Shown here piece by piece: positions 10,320 through 21,963 of a stretch of 64,000 nt of DNA (the stretch's first letter is position 1; every line of letters starts with the position of its first letter). Below the pieces are notes generated by a model. That model was not told the origin of the DNA and ran no database searches. It saw only the letters and a program-made list of their open reading frames with translations. A program made the translations under genes and the position numbers. Source of the DNA: Aspidiotus rigidus (taxonomy: Eukaryota; Arthropoda; Insecta; Hemiptera; Diaspididae); assembly GCA_035079385.1 (NCBI GenBank), contig JAVHKY010000052.1, positions 3,224,001-3,288,000 on the forward strand, written 5' to 3'.

Positions 10320-12747
10320 CTGAAACATAATAAAGTTTGTAAAATTTCTCTGGTTCTTTCATTTAACTCATAGACCTCGATGTATAATATCAGAGAATTT
10401 TGAAAAAAAAGATCACATTAACCGGACGATCAATCGCGTGTAGCGATACCCATCCGTATCTACAAGCAAGACTGATTTCCTGCTCAAACAAAGAACTGAT
10501 CGACAAGTTGTAGTACACTCCACCATAATGTCAGGGCTTCCACTGAACAATGAAGACTTCAAAATCAAGTGTGGACTATCCTTCAAAGCTTTGCCCCACC
10601 CCTTCACTCCTATCTAAATTATAGGTCAGTCATAGATGAGACATTTACCTTAGAGTGTTTGACTTTCCGCGTCTATCTGTAGACGTTTTCAAGCCCTCAT
10701 TGAGACGATATGAGATTGCTGCTCTTAAAAGTTGAAAAAGAAGAATAGCGGTTTGCAATTTCGGTAACTTGCTTTCTAATCGAGGAAAACTCAAATCTTA
10801 TAAAATTGATTAAATAAATCGCGGAAGTAGCTCGAGAAAAAAAAAAGGTTGCCTACCCTTGATATAGTAGATATAACACCACGCAAGCGAGTTACTCAGT
10901 TTTTATCTAGGTCAAGGAGGATGAAGAAAAGAAGATGCTCAAATTATTCATCTGTTCAACATGTTGCAAATTTGTATCGCAGAAGGCAAACTCTCTAAAA
11001 ATTTTGTGATTGATTTTAAAAACATACGTGAGGTGAAAGGAGACTGTAGTAAATTGATTCCGCGATGACTCATTCGAGTCACAATTCTTAATAGAATTCC
11101 AGAATTTCATAATTGAGAGGATTAATTTGTGATTTTTCCCGAAGACTTGACTCCGTAACCAATCGATCAACTCAGGTAATGTTCCATTTTCAAAAAAGTA
11201 GCTAGGTAGATTCTTGAAATTTTATCCCCGAACTGCGCCCCTTGAAAATACGATTCCACAATATCACCTCAGGCACTTTTAATCAGCTTCCCGATTAGAT
11301 ACCTACACACCGAAAACGAATCCCAACAATTGGAAACGTATCGAATTGGTGCTGCTGTTAATTTGATTACCTACTTGAATACGTGTAGATACGTTGTAGG
11401 AGTTTCTGCCTGAAAGTCTTTTCTAACCCTCAACAATAAGACTAAAGTGGCAGAGAAGTAAACGATGACGCGAGTTGGGTAAGAAAAATAGACTAAACCT
11501 TTAAACGACGTGCAGATCGAGAGAAAACTTTTCTCGCCAAACATTTCGCTATCAAAATTCGCGCACACTTATGCACTCATAACTGAAGTTCAAGCTATAA
11601 TGGGTAAAATACGTAGCTCGAAGACGGTCTGTGTAGATAAAAACTTTGTTTTTAGTTTGCATAATACGTGAAATAGCGACTCGAAGACGTGTTGTAACGG
11701 ATACATACCTCATATCCTCTTACATACACCTTCACGATATATTGGATGAATATGATGAAAGCGAGGGGTACCGGTGTACCTCCTATACTTTTCGTATTAA
11801 ACTTTCTTCGCTGCGATTGTACGTAACTTAGGAATATAAGTATCGGCATAGGTCTCGACCTGTTATGTACGGATAGGTAGGCCTATACTCGCAATCGAGA
11901 AGTGAAGGCCGAAAAAGTACATATGTACGAGTATACACTATGCATAGCGACGACGACGACGACGACGAAAAACTTACTCCCCGAGTATTTTGGAAAAGCC
12001 ACTAATCAGAGAGATTACTTAAACTATATATGTAGTAGAATAGAGTGCTTGTACCTCGTACGTCGAGGAGTTTCTGCTCGATAAAATACATTCCAACTCA
12101 ATGGACAATCTGTCTAATGGAGTGTTTTAAATGGTTAGAGCTGTTCTTAGTCTCTGGCAAATAACTAAGTTCTACGAACAGTTTAGAAGACCACAATACT
12201 ATTACGATTCACATTTTCTCGTTATTATTTTCGCATTTTCTTTCAATTGGCAAACTTCCACTTTTTAAATATTGTAAATTAAGAAACACTCAATACAGTA
12301 GCAAGTTATAAGTTTGTAAGTATTCGTTGGATGAGATAAAAAAAAAAAGGAAGATCGTTCTAATTTTTTACGAACGTTGTGATAGAGAAGAAAAAATTAT
12401 AGTATTAGTTTTCCCTGAACATCAACAATGAGATCCCGTTCTATTTTTCTTGTCATTTTGAAGTACCTATATGGGATTACAAAAATACCAATTTAAGAAA
12501 ATCCCATGTGTGCGGTGAATAAAATTAGAGTTCATGAATGAGTGTAGGTAATTTAAGGGTTTACCTTTACTTACTCCAGAAAACAAATTGGCGATACTAA
12601 TCAATTTTTTATCAACTAACAAAACTACCTGAAACAGTGAAATCTAAGAATAAAGGATTGGAACCAGTGTCTGCAATCGATGACCCGAATTGAAAACAAA
12701 GGTAGGCTACCGATGTTTCCAGTTCGATAACATATAACATGTAAAGA
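10320..12747. other. Non-coding stretch upstream of the known Sidestep-like exons
   Basis: The missing 5' exon of the Sidestep-like gene could be here or further right. It must end so as to leave one base of a split codon before 10319. No candidate with a signal peptide was seen. A short (ACG)n trinucleotide run lies at about 11949-11969. Confidence 0.35.
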
Positions 12748-13116
12748 AACAAGACTGAGTCGCCATGCGCCTCAGTATCCAGGTCTCTTGGTTCTTTTTT
12801 TTCTAATTGACTGTTACGTGTGACGGAAATGTATTTTCTAATTTTTTTCAAAAGACCAAGAGTTTCTTTTCCTATTAAGATGTAGAGCTCAAGAAATCTC
12901 GATTTCTGCATCTTTGTTCCACTCAGATCTGGAATCTTAAGAGACTTAATATTTGCACATACGGTAGGTATATAATTACCATTAAGGAAGTATCAAGAAG
13001 AAACTTTTTTGAAGACTGTCCAAAAATTTGAAAAATGCTATGAAAAAAAATCATAGGTGACACAGAATAATATGTAATACGTGCAGTGTTAATCAAACGA
13101 TATACATTATCTTATC

Positions 13117-13929
13117 ATTAGGGAAGGGATAAATATGCATTTGCATATTTTTTTGCCTACTTGTTAGCTGAAATCTGATCAATTTCTTTCATATTTTATG
13201 GCTTTTGGGGTACCCCCCCAAAATTTGGAAATGCATATTTTTGCATATTTGAGAATAAATGCATATTTGAAAATAAATGCATATTTCTGCATATTTACAC
13301 AATTTTGACCCTAAATAATGCTAAAATACCACAACTTTTCGAAATGCACTCAAGAAAGGACAGAAATGGCGGAGAAAAAATAACAATCACAGAAGGACAG
13401 GGACAGGGTGGACTTATTGGAAAGCCATTGAGGTAAACTCGGCGTCTTTTTGTAAGTTAGTAATTGTAACATGCTGGAGCATGCTTTTCAAGAGTATCCA
13501 TGTACTTGGATTTCAGAGACATATTGGCAAAAAATGCGGCGCTAGAACTAATTCGAAGCATTTCAAAGTATATAGACGACTGGGAATCCCCTGATATAGA
13601 TCTCACTCTCTATTCGCCGGGAGAATTGGCGATGTTACAATACATTCCACTGACTTCCTGCGATGTTGAACGCACTTTCTCTTCATATAAACAAATATTT
13701 CGAGATAATAGAAAGAAATTTCTTTTTGAAAATTTGAAAAAATACATTTTTGTTCAAATAAATAACAAACTTTTGGGCTCCTCTAAAAAAGAAAATTCTG
13801 TGTAACGATCGCAAACTTTATGATTAAGTCCTTTTTTATGATGACAATAAATGCATATATTTGCATATTTGATCGACAATATAAATGCATATGTTGACAA
13901 AATAATTGCATATTTATCCCTTCCCTAAT
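13117..13929 (+). mobile_element. hAT-superfamily element remnant with transposase C-terminus
   Basis: Both ends carry the same 23-bp inverted sequence beginning ATTAGGGAAGGGATAAATAT. Just inside are many copies of TGCATATTT/AAATATGCA, the kind of subterminal array that hAT transposases bind. The frame 13500-13805 (101 codons) ends with 'YIPLTSCDVERTFSSYKQIF' and 'LFENLKKYIFVQINNKL', matching the hAT C-terminal dimerisation domain (ERTFS...ENL). The catalytic N-terminal part is missing, so this is an internally deleted copy. It is inserted in repeat A copy 1. No 8-bp target duplication is readable, and comparison with copy 2 suggests about 20 bp was lost beside the right end. Confidence 0.78.
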
Positions 13930-14014
13930 ATTCACTCTTGACGAAGACTGTACGAGAAATAAAATTTGCTAGGAAAAAATAAAACCTCAAGAGACAGAGA
14001 ATGTATATCTTAAT

Positions 14015-14366
14015 TGGGATGTTAACCCAAGTTGCGTAAGATGGTAGCCGTGCTCGAACATGTGGGGGATAATTTTAACGTACCATGCTTCATGATGGGG
14101 AATTTGCAATTTTCAAATACGGTTTAAATTATTACAATTCGTAATATCAAAAAATTATATCCTATAAATCGTTTAAACACTTCAAGAGAATCGATAACTG
14201 AAAGAAGTAATTCTAATGGTGAAGTATTGAGTCATCTACGACTAATTGAAAATCTCGTTTCTTATGGCCGAATACATTGAACGTAAAATCGTCACCCAGA
14301 AATTCAAGGGAGTGCGGGGAGAGAGAAAGGCAATTCTAGCGCTACCAAACATAGGTTAACATCCCA
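14015..14366. mobile_element. 352-bp terminal-inverted-repeat element with 2-bp AT target duplication
   Basis: The ends are TGGGATGTTAACC and GGTTAACATCCCA (13-bp perfect TIR). The uninterrupted site is visible in repeat A copy 2 (20774-20800: atcttaatgaaaaactt). Copy 1 reads atcttaAT-element-ATgaaaaactt, so AT was duplicated. There is no open frame, so it is non-autonomous. A 2-bp duplication recalls Tc1/mariner-type elements, though those normally use TA. Confidence 0.75.
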
Positions 14367-14876
14367 ATGAAAAACTTCCCGAAATTTAGAAATTACTATG
14401 TGAAAATAAAATCTCGAGTAACAGAGAATGAATGTATTACTTGAGTGACGTCACAACACTTTTTGCCGGTGAGAACTTTTTTTTTTTTTTTTTTTTCGCA
14501 ATTGCATAAGGGCTCTTGCCTTGCCAGAGGCAAGAGCCCCAAAAACCTTTACTTGTGCGTTCACGGACTTTAGGAGGTATTGTATTCTTTTGAGTTGTTG
14601 ACATTTTCATAGGCATCAGGGCATTGTTTTTTTCGCGTTTAAGAGGGTCTAGATCACAATTTTAATATTGACTCACATACTACTGGTAAAAATTGATACC
14701 ATATGGTTGACGTTTTGCCAAATTTTTGACAAAACAACTGACTACGCCCACTTTTTGAAATTTGATCAATCGGAACGCTTAAAAAGGGACAATATAGCAC
14801 CATTTGTTACAAAAATGTAATTTCTATGGCATTGAGGAAATTTTTCCCGGCGGGACTCATATATCCTTACCAAATC

Positions 14877-14879
<3 letters not shown>

Positions 14880-14908
<29 letters not shown>
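14880..14908. repeat. (TA)n microsatellite
   Basis: A run of about 14 TA dinucleotides, just before the MULE element that begins at 14991. Confidence 0.9.
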
Positions 14909-14912
<4 letters not shown>

Positions 14913-15204
14913 GTAAGAATACTCCGCACCGATAATAACGAGGCGTGATGCAACGCACTAAAGCTGTTTAATTCGAGCAACGATTAAAAGGGTCCCAGGA
15001 CATTTCGTTCAACGAAACTTTGTCCACCCTTTTTGGTCCACTACATTATTGTCTATGTAAATTTTCGTTCAATAGACGTTTCGTCCAATTTTAAATGAAA
15101 ATACGATAAGAAAGAGGTTATCGTTATAAACGAGTAGTATGTAGTGCAAAAGTACAATTTGCAACTGTTTCAACTTAAAATTTCTTCGTATGACTTCTGC
15201 TTGC

Positions 15205-15555
15205 AACCCACTCGCTTTTTGGAATGTGTACGACCTCGTTCTGTAGAGTGCCGACCATACTAATTATGTTGTAGAATGTAGAGGGATGGCATTCGCGTTT
15301 CCAAGAAATGATGAATACTCATCACGTTTCTGTATGGAAATTTCTCAAACTCATTCGAAAGGATCAGAAGATGAATGAAGTTTGCATCACTCGGCTACAT
15401 GGAGGGCATATAAGGGTGAAACATCCCATTAAAAACGAAGTATGCTGCGAAACAAGCAACAATTCTGAATATTATTGAGAAGTACAATGTCTATAAGGAC
15501 AAAGATAACATATTTCAGTACCTCAGAGCCATATCATACAACACAAAACTTCAAC
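15205..15555 (+). pseudogene. MULE transposase C-terminal fragment
   Basis: Near 15205-15290 the plus strand reads 'FWNVYDLVL', a stop, then 'SADHTNYVVEC' and 'EGWHSRFQ'. This corresponds to the conserved R-T-N-N-x-V-E-G-W-H block after the catalytic core in animal MULE transposases. It is followed by 'VSVWKFLKLIRKDQ', and after a frameshift by 'AKQATILNIIEKYNVYK' and 'IFQYLRAISYN', as in the helical C-terminus of the family. Stops and one frameshift make it inactive. No DDE core was found upstream. Confidence 0.62.
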
Positions 15556-15908
15556 GCATGTTGAATTCTGACTTTGTACTTTTACTCTACTCACGTATTG
15601 TATATTTCTGGTATCCGTATTTTTATTTTCGTATATTTCAATCATTGCATTTCGTGTCCATACAATTTTTTAACGAAGGGATTTACCGGTACTGTACCGA
15701 TCAATTAAAATTTATATACCGGTACTGTACTTTATTCACTGTTAATGCACTTTGTGTGTTGTGTCACTATGTTGTAAGCCAATTCGCGTTATATGGAAGA
15801 CACCATGTGAAGGTTAGCTTACTTGTCTTCCATCCACCCTAAAAAGGGTTTCGTCATAATTCACGGAAACGTTAGTCGCCTCTCTCATCCACCCCAAGAA
15901 GGGGTTTG

Positions 15909-16289
15909 TCATAATTCACAATAAATTAAGAGTACTCTACAGTCTGGACACTCCTCTACCTCAAGGAAGCATACGGTGTGAGTCAGGAGGCAGCAGCATT
16001 CTGTAGATATTACACTAGACTCAAATTCTTCAAACGCGGAGGCGCAGACGGGGCAATCATGAATAGACCGGCGCTGTCGTTTCTTTGGACCTGATACTGC
16101 CGCAGTCGCCTGACGTTTCCTTCTCTGACGAGGCTCTCCTGGCACTTTCCTATTAGTAGTACTCCTATTAAAAGAGCACAGCTGTCGCTGAGAACGTTTA
16201 GGGCGACCTCGTGCTTTTACTTTGGACCGGAATCTTAGATCATAAAACTTCCCTGCGACCTCAGAACCAACAACTGCTTCCTTCCTCAC
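15909..16289 (-). CDS. Hypothetical AT-hook protein with RING-like Cys-rich C-terminus (inside MULE)
   Basis: This is a 126-codon open frame. Residues about 25-33 (KARGRPKRS) form an AT-hook, a minor-groove DNA-binding motif. A basic stretch (RQRRKRQ, KKRQRR) follows, then a Cys/His cluster: DCPVC, about 14 residues, ECCCLLTHTVC, seven residues, CPDC. The spacing resembles a RING finger, but the sixth ligand (expected two residues after HTVC) is Glu or Val, so zinc binding by the usual cross-brace is doubtful. The frame lies on the strand opposite the transposase remnant. It may be a second MULE gene, a captured host fragment, or chance. It is the only long intact frame in the element. Confidence 0.4.
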   Translation of the reverse strand: MRKEAVVGSEVAGKFYDLRFRSKVKARGRPKRSQRQLCSFNRSTTNRKVPGEPRQRRKRQATAAVSGPKKRQRRSIHDCPVCASAFEEFESSVISTECCCLLTHTVCFLEVEECPDCRVLLIYCEL

Positions 16290-16654
16290 GCGACACCTTG
16301 CTCATCTCTTGCTTCTTCAATCTCCGTATGTTCAGGTCGCGAGCTAGCAGATAGAAAACTAGATTCGTGTCAACTCGGCTTAAAAAAATACAGGACCGGT
16401 TTAATTGACCGGTACAGTACCAGTATATAACGTTTTATTCACCGGTACAGTACCGGTATATAACGCCATCCATTTTTTAATAATAAATTCTTATTTGGCA
16501 TGTAACAATTTCGATGACCAAAAGTGAACAAAATATTTTTTGAACAAAAATTCTGTGGACTAAGTAGTGTCTGGACAAAAATTGCCATTGAAAAATGTTT
16601 TGTGGACCATGTGTCCATTGGACGAAAATTCTCTGGACCAAATGTCAGGACACC

Positions 16655-19600
16655 AATAAAAGAAAAGAGAAAAATGTAGAACAAACAGAAAACAAGGCTC
16701 CTCAATACTCCAGTGCCATCAGCTCTTGCCTAATAATTTTTTAAATAAGAACAGAGATGAAAAATTATTGAAAAGCGAAAAGTTTTTAGCGAAAAGCGCG
16801 GTTTTTTTCAAAAACGAAAAGCATAAGCGAAAAGCGAAACAAATATCAAACTAGACGCCTACAATTGTTTAGGTGTCTCTCTCCTTGAACATGAAGACAT
16901 CATGATTGAGAATGAGATAATAAAGATGAATACTCTAATCCAATACTAGACTTTTATTCATTCTGCTGTCTGCTGCAACTGATTTCAACAATTCACCTAT
17001 TACTTCATCCTATTGAGTGGTTCCTTTCTCGTTGATCCCCAACAATACATTATTTTATTCTTTTTCTCGACTGGAGTTTGAGTCCATTCCAAACCAGGCC
17101 AAAAATAGATCGAATGAATTGACGATCCACAATCAAAAATAAGATGATTGCATTTCAGAACGCAAACCAAAATCTATTCATATCACTATCAACGATATTG
17201 ACAATTCAGGTCAAATTCGCACTCACTTTTGAAGATGAATCGATGAAAATTCGATAGCTCTGTAAAATAGCTTACGAGCCTAATATGAGAAAATTAGCAA
17301 CTAACGACAATAAGAAATTCAATATAGCCAGTTTATGCTTTCGCGCTGCGAAAATTTTTTTCTTTTCTTAGTTGTATCAACCAGAATTTACCCTACATCC
17401 ACCTTCATCTTATTTTTGTTTCTTCTAGAAGTTAATCGGCACACCTAGATAAATCCAGTAGGGCCTGAGTTTCACTAAAGTACGCGAGTTTCGATAAAAA
17501 TCGTGACATATATAATTCGACATCCCGTGATGAACTTTTTACTTGTCATATCACGTACCTATGTATAATTATAATAATATTTGAAGACTGTGATATGGGA
17601 GCAAATGACGAAACTATTAGTTTCAAAACTGATCGAAGTTTTTGCGGGGTGCAGTAAATTTTGATCTAGGTACAACCTATTAGTAGGTATAGGATATTCA
17701 TTTGACTCGCGTGATAAACACCATTTTACATAGTATTATTAATACGTCCAATATATATAATTTCCACAAAGACATCATTGCTTGATTAGGTGGTAAGTTA
17801 TTCGCTTACCATATGCTACCCTCGTCGCATTAGTTTGAGTTCGCAGGACCACCTATTGGAAGTAGTCGGTAATTTGCTCTTCCTTTCGCGCTTCTTCATT
17901 TCGCGGTAGTCTTGGAGAAGTTTTTTCGCTTGACGAAATTGTTCATACCGGATATGAAAACATACTCCATGTATTGATTATGAAGCGCTATTTCTTTTTT
18001 TTTTCTTCTTCTTCTTTTAGGTACAGGTTTGGAAAACGAGCTCCGTTTCAATTAAGAGATGCGAGCGTGTTTCGCATTCTGAATAATATAACGTCATTAG
18101 TAAATTTCTTACTCCGTAGTGATCACAAGCAGCGGCAATGACAGATGGTACATATAATAAACGTTAGGTACTTCTGTAATAAATATACAGCTGCAATAGC
18201 ATTCCACTCGGTAGGTCTCAAAAAGAAGGGCAAGAAGAAACAAACGTACGCGTAATTTAGTTATATTTATAGAGTTTGATGGACTGTCGCTAGAACAACA
18301 TTGATATCCCGATTAGAATCTAATGCTATACCGAAGGAAGGATATGGAAGGGCCACGTTCAGACCGATTTTGAAAAATCCCTCATAAAAACTTAATTTCA
18401 GTGCTGGACTTAGCCTGATAAAAGTTGAATAATCATTTAAATAAATAATAAAAAAAAAAAACACTCACGCAGTCGCATAAGTGAAAAAAAATTAAATAAT
18501 GCGTAGGTACCTACGTTGTTTTATTATGAGTAGTTTGCATTCCACGAAACGATACACAGCTCATTCAAAAGAATCTTTTTTTCAACGAATTTTTCGGCTG
18601 TAAATCATCTTCGTTTTCGTAACTGTCTCGCTTTCCACATCCTGTAATTTTCATAGTTTGTAAAATTCGCGATCACAAAGCAGCAGTGCAGTCTATATTT
18701 GTTCTGTTAGTTTTTGAAATATGAAGGTAAGCTTTTCGAAAAGGGTCGATATGATCAACAATTTTGAAAATATTGTGGAGCATCGCGGCTGTCATCTCCG
18801 ACTTTCCTGTCCCTCCGTCCTCTTCTTAAAAGTCTAAAGAATTATTACTGAGTGCGAGTGTTTCATCCAGGACTTTTCCTAGGCCGGTGACCGACGTTAT
18901 CGCAACGCGTAGCTGCGGTTTGGCTGCGTTTCAAGAGAACACATCGGATTTTTTCGCAGAGAGAAGAAATGCCCTTTCGACGAAATTCTGAAATCCCTCC
19001 GATGTCGGCTTTCGCGTCGTTATATGTTTTTATATTTTATCTTCTAATATATTTTACTAGCGAGGAAGAAGAAGAACGATAGAAAGAAAAAAAAACAGAT
19101 TCCTTGCCTATTATATGTGTGCTTTTATAGGACGCACATATCAGAGAGAATGAACGAATTTCATAGCTGAACGTAGGTAAGGATTTTTTATTTTTGTACG
19201 ACTGCAGTTTCGCAAACGAATAAGACAGAACGTATCATTGGACAGTAGGTATCAGGTACAAATGACGACGGTGGACGAGAGAACAAATATTATTACAGAT
19301 GTTCTTATCGTAGCGGTATACTTTGTTATGCGTGCTTAAACGTGTGAGACGGCTGGAACAGGAGTAGAATTGCAGTTCGTTGACTAATAATCAGAAGCGG
19401 CGTGTGTCATGTCGACTTCTTCGAGTCTATCGAACGTTTTACTCTTCTGTTTAGGTACCTATGTAATCAATTGACATTATGATTGCGAAAAAAACAGCCA
19501 AATGGTTGGCATGTGCTCTCTCCCGCATCGAAGAATCTTTATCTCCTAGATTCGGTTTTTAAACATTTTTCCTAGAAGAGAGCACTTTTGTGTTTTTTAA

Positions 19601-20274
19601 TACGGAGGAGCGATGGTCGGCCGGTTTGACCGATGCAAATACAGTTACAATAATCATAGACGCCCCTTTGTATTAGTGGGGATTCTTTAATGTCGAGGAA
19701 ATAGAACGTCAATTGTACAAAGTATAGAAAACGGGTCGGTAATCAATATAATGAAACGTGAAATTTTATACCTACTTACAAAATATTACCGATAAAAGTC
19801 AAGCCTATACCTATTTCAATACGCATACAAACATTGATATTATTCTGTATTAAATTTGAGATAAAGTTACGAAATTTCAGCTTCTGCTTCTTTGTGATTT
19901 TATCACAACGTCAAAAGAATACTGTTACCTCGAGCGATATACTTCCTTAATGGTCTTAATTCCTTTGTTGAAATGAAAGCTGCGCTGAGTGAAGCAGTAA
20001 GAGCTCGGAGCTCGATCTAACTTGTGCATCAGTCGAACCAGCCAACTATATTACTCTCCCGTATTAGAGATCACGAAAGTGCTCCTTTCTAGGAAAAAGT
20101 TTCTAAAAATCGAATCTAACGAAGATTCTTTGAAGCGAAAGAGTGCTTTTGCCGATCATTTGGCTAATGATGATCGCAGCTTTTTTCGCAATCGTTATGT
20201 TAAACCATTACATAATTGACATACGGGTATCGCGCGTCAAACATTGGATATGAACCGAGTTCTAAACAAGACTA
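16655..20274. other. Long non-coding stretch
   Basis: Nothing coding is recognisable. At 16755-16850 the words GCGAAAAGCG and AGCGAAA repeat, resembling a transposon end. A pyrimidine-rich tract lies at 17993-18020. No exon with convincing splice sites or protein similarity was found, nor any tRNA-like structure. Confidence 0.35.
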
Positions 20275-20935
20275 TGAGTCGCCATGCGCCTCAGTATCCG
20301 GGTCTCTTGGTTCTTTCTTTTCTAATTGACTGTTACGTGTGACGGAAATGTATTTTCTAATTTTTTTCAAAAGATCAAGAGCTTCTTTTCCTACCAAAAT
20401 GTAGAGCTCAAGAGATCTCGATTTTTTCTATGTCAAGATCTGGAAACCAAGAGATCTGCATCTTTGTTCCGCTCAGACCTGGAATCCGACTTATAAATAT
20501 TTGTACCTACGGTAGGTATATTACCATCAAGAAAACATCGAGAAGAAAAAACTTTCTTGAACACTGTACAGAAGTTTGAAAAATGCTATGCAAAAATAAA
20601 ATCATAGGTGAAAAGGTGACACAGAATATGTATACGTGCAGTACTAATCAAACGATATATATTTGTACATTGTCATCAATATTGATGTTTGAAGACTCTC
20701 TCGGTCACTCTTGACAAAGACTGTACGAGAAATAAAATTTGCTAGGAAAAAATAAAACCTCAAGAGACAGAGAATGTATATCTTAATGAAAAACTTCCTG
20801 AAATTTAGAAACTGCTATGCAAAAATGAAATCTCGAGTAACAGAGAATGTATGTATTACTTGAGTGACGTCACTACACATTTTTCCGGTGAGAACTTTTT
20901 TTTTTTTCGCAATTGCATAGGGACTCTTCCCCAAA
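20275..20935 (+). repeat. Dispersed repeat family A, copy 2 (uninterrupted)
   Basis: This is the most complete copy: it starts at aacaagactatgagtcgcca and ends after the T-run at cgcaattgcatagggactct. It lacks both insertions seen in copy 1 and shows the original target of the 352-bp element (atcttaatgaaaaactt, near 20789-20800). The terminal GGGCTCTTGCC hairpin of copy 1 is replaced by gggactcttcccc. Confidence 0.72.
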
Positions 20936-20939
20936 AAGA

Positions 20940-21033
20940 CGGTCAAGCGACAAGCAAACAATCCATAGAATAAGATCTATCGCACCACTACAAAAGATCT
21001 TTTCCTCCAAACTGTTGTCTTGTCGCTTGACCG
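20940..21033. repeat. 94-bp inverted-repeat element with 15-bp arms
   Basis: The arms CGGTCAAGCGACAAG (20940-20954) and CTTGTCGCTTGACCG (21019-21033) are perfect inverted repeats with 64 bp between. The core word AAGCGACA is shared with the 36-bp arms of the inverted repeat at 62376-62505. Possibly a very small transposon. Confidence 0.6.
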
Positions 21034-21367
21034 GCTTTTACAGAACTTGGTTCATATAAACTCCAAAAAGTCGAAATAAGCTAATTATGTAAACACAATC
21101 AAGACGTACGCTTTAGATTAGTCAACGATCTGCAATTCTATTCCTCTTCTAGCCTAGCTTATCGCACGGGCTTATGGTAATTCTAACGAGATGCGTCTTA
21201 TTTTGTCTCTGCTAGATACCCGTATAAAGGCAATAATATTTTTTGTTTTTGTTTTTTTAATATAAAATGATAAGTACAATCTATCACTCCCAGCCATTGA
21301 AAACAATGTATCTGTAGCCGAAAACACTGAATTAATCAAGAAAAGTGATCAAAATGTCCTTCATGAT

Positions 21368-21380
21368 AACTGTAACTGTC
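21368..21380 (+). repeat. Left 13-bp direct repeat flanking the PLE composite
   Basis: aactgtaactgtc occurs here and at 34246-34258. The left copy ends exactly where the PLE inverted repeat begins, as expected of a target-site duplication. The right copy is separated from the PLE end by 37 bp of unassigned sequence. Confidence 0.6.
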
Positions 21381-21545
21381 TAAGAGGGTGTTTTTTCGGA
21401 ATACGAAGGCACGTAACAATGATATTATAACTCCGCGGGTCGAGACGAAAGATGTAATGTTTTTTGAACAAGGACCAAATGGTCAAGTATACAAATTTTG
21501 AGTGTAAAATAATAAAGTAACATAAATGAACGTCAAATGTAACCG

Positions 21546-21585
<40 letters not shown>

Positions 21586-21711
21586 TTCAAAAATAAGCCG
21601 AAAAATCGAATAAAAGGAAGGAAAAGAATTAGTCGAAAAATTAGTCAATAAATCGAATCACTGTAGAAACACGAAAACTGTTATCAATATGAGTAAGAAC
21701 CGCGGAGAAAG

Positions 21712-21754
21712 CTGCGACCGGTTTCGAACGAGCTAGTCGTTCATCATCGGGCAA
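21712..21754 (-). ncRNA. Hammerhead ribozyme motif in PLE-3 tail
   Basis: On the minus strand: stem I 5' strand TTGC, box CCGATGA, stem II GAACGA-CTAGC-TCGTTC (six perfect pairs), GAA, then a two-pair stem III (AC-CG-GT), cleavage base C, and stem I 3' strand GCAG (last pair G-U). This is the minimal short-stem-III architecture known for PLE ribozymes. One core position departs from CUGAUGA (C in place of U4), which would be expected to lower activity. The inverted copy at 33831-33873 is identical. Confidence 0.7.
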
Positions 21755-21963
21755 TACAATGAAAGCGAAGAAAGGGCTAAGTGAAGTACGTGGAGTACAA
21801 GGAGAAAATCACATGAACAAACAGGTACACGAATATTATGAAGGAGGTGTAAAATCGTAAAAATAACGTATGAACGGTGTGATAAATGTAGCACTGAGAT
21901 CATTTACGAGTTTTGTACCGATAGATTTTGAGGTGGAGATCGTTTCAACTTCTTCTAGACGGT

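Larger units (their letters stand above)
12748..14540 (+). repeat. Dispersed repeat family A, copy 1 (interrupted twice)
   Basis: The consensus starts at aacaagactgagtcgccatg, continues with cctcagtatccgggtctctt and ends in a T-run followed by 'cgcaattgcatagggctctt'. Copies are also at 20275-20935 and 44632-45240. This copy contains two insertions, a hAT remnant (13117-13929) and a 352-bp element (14015-14366), so its own length is about 630 bp. It ends with a perfect 11-bp stem hairpin (gggctcttgcc, loop ttgccaga, ggcaagagccc; 14510-14539). Internally, the words accaagag and agatctcgat recur. It has no coding capacity. I found no terminal repeats, so its class is unknown. Confidence 0.7.
14991..16654 (+). 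mobile_element. MULE-type DNA transposon, degraded (1.66 kb)
   Basis: The ends are imperfect inverted repeats: GGTCCCAGGACATTTCG on the left, and GGTGTCCTGACATTTGG read inward from the right. Both subterminal regions are filled with TTTGTCCA or TTTCGTCCAA words. The flanks attaaaag (left) and aataaaag (right) match at 7 of 8 bases and look like an aged target duplication. Inside are a plus-strand MULE transposase fragment and a minus-strand frame with an AT-hook and Cys-rich tail. Inverted stretches of ACCGGTACTGTAC near 15690-15730 and 16400-16465 suggest a second set of nested repeats. Confidence 0.65.

Noticed and set aside
21361..21648. Minus-strand frame with poly-Lys
   Set aside because: Reads through the A/T-run in the PLE tail; no protein pattern.
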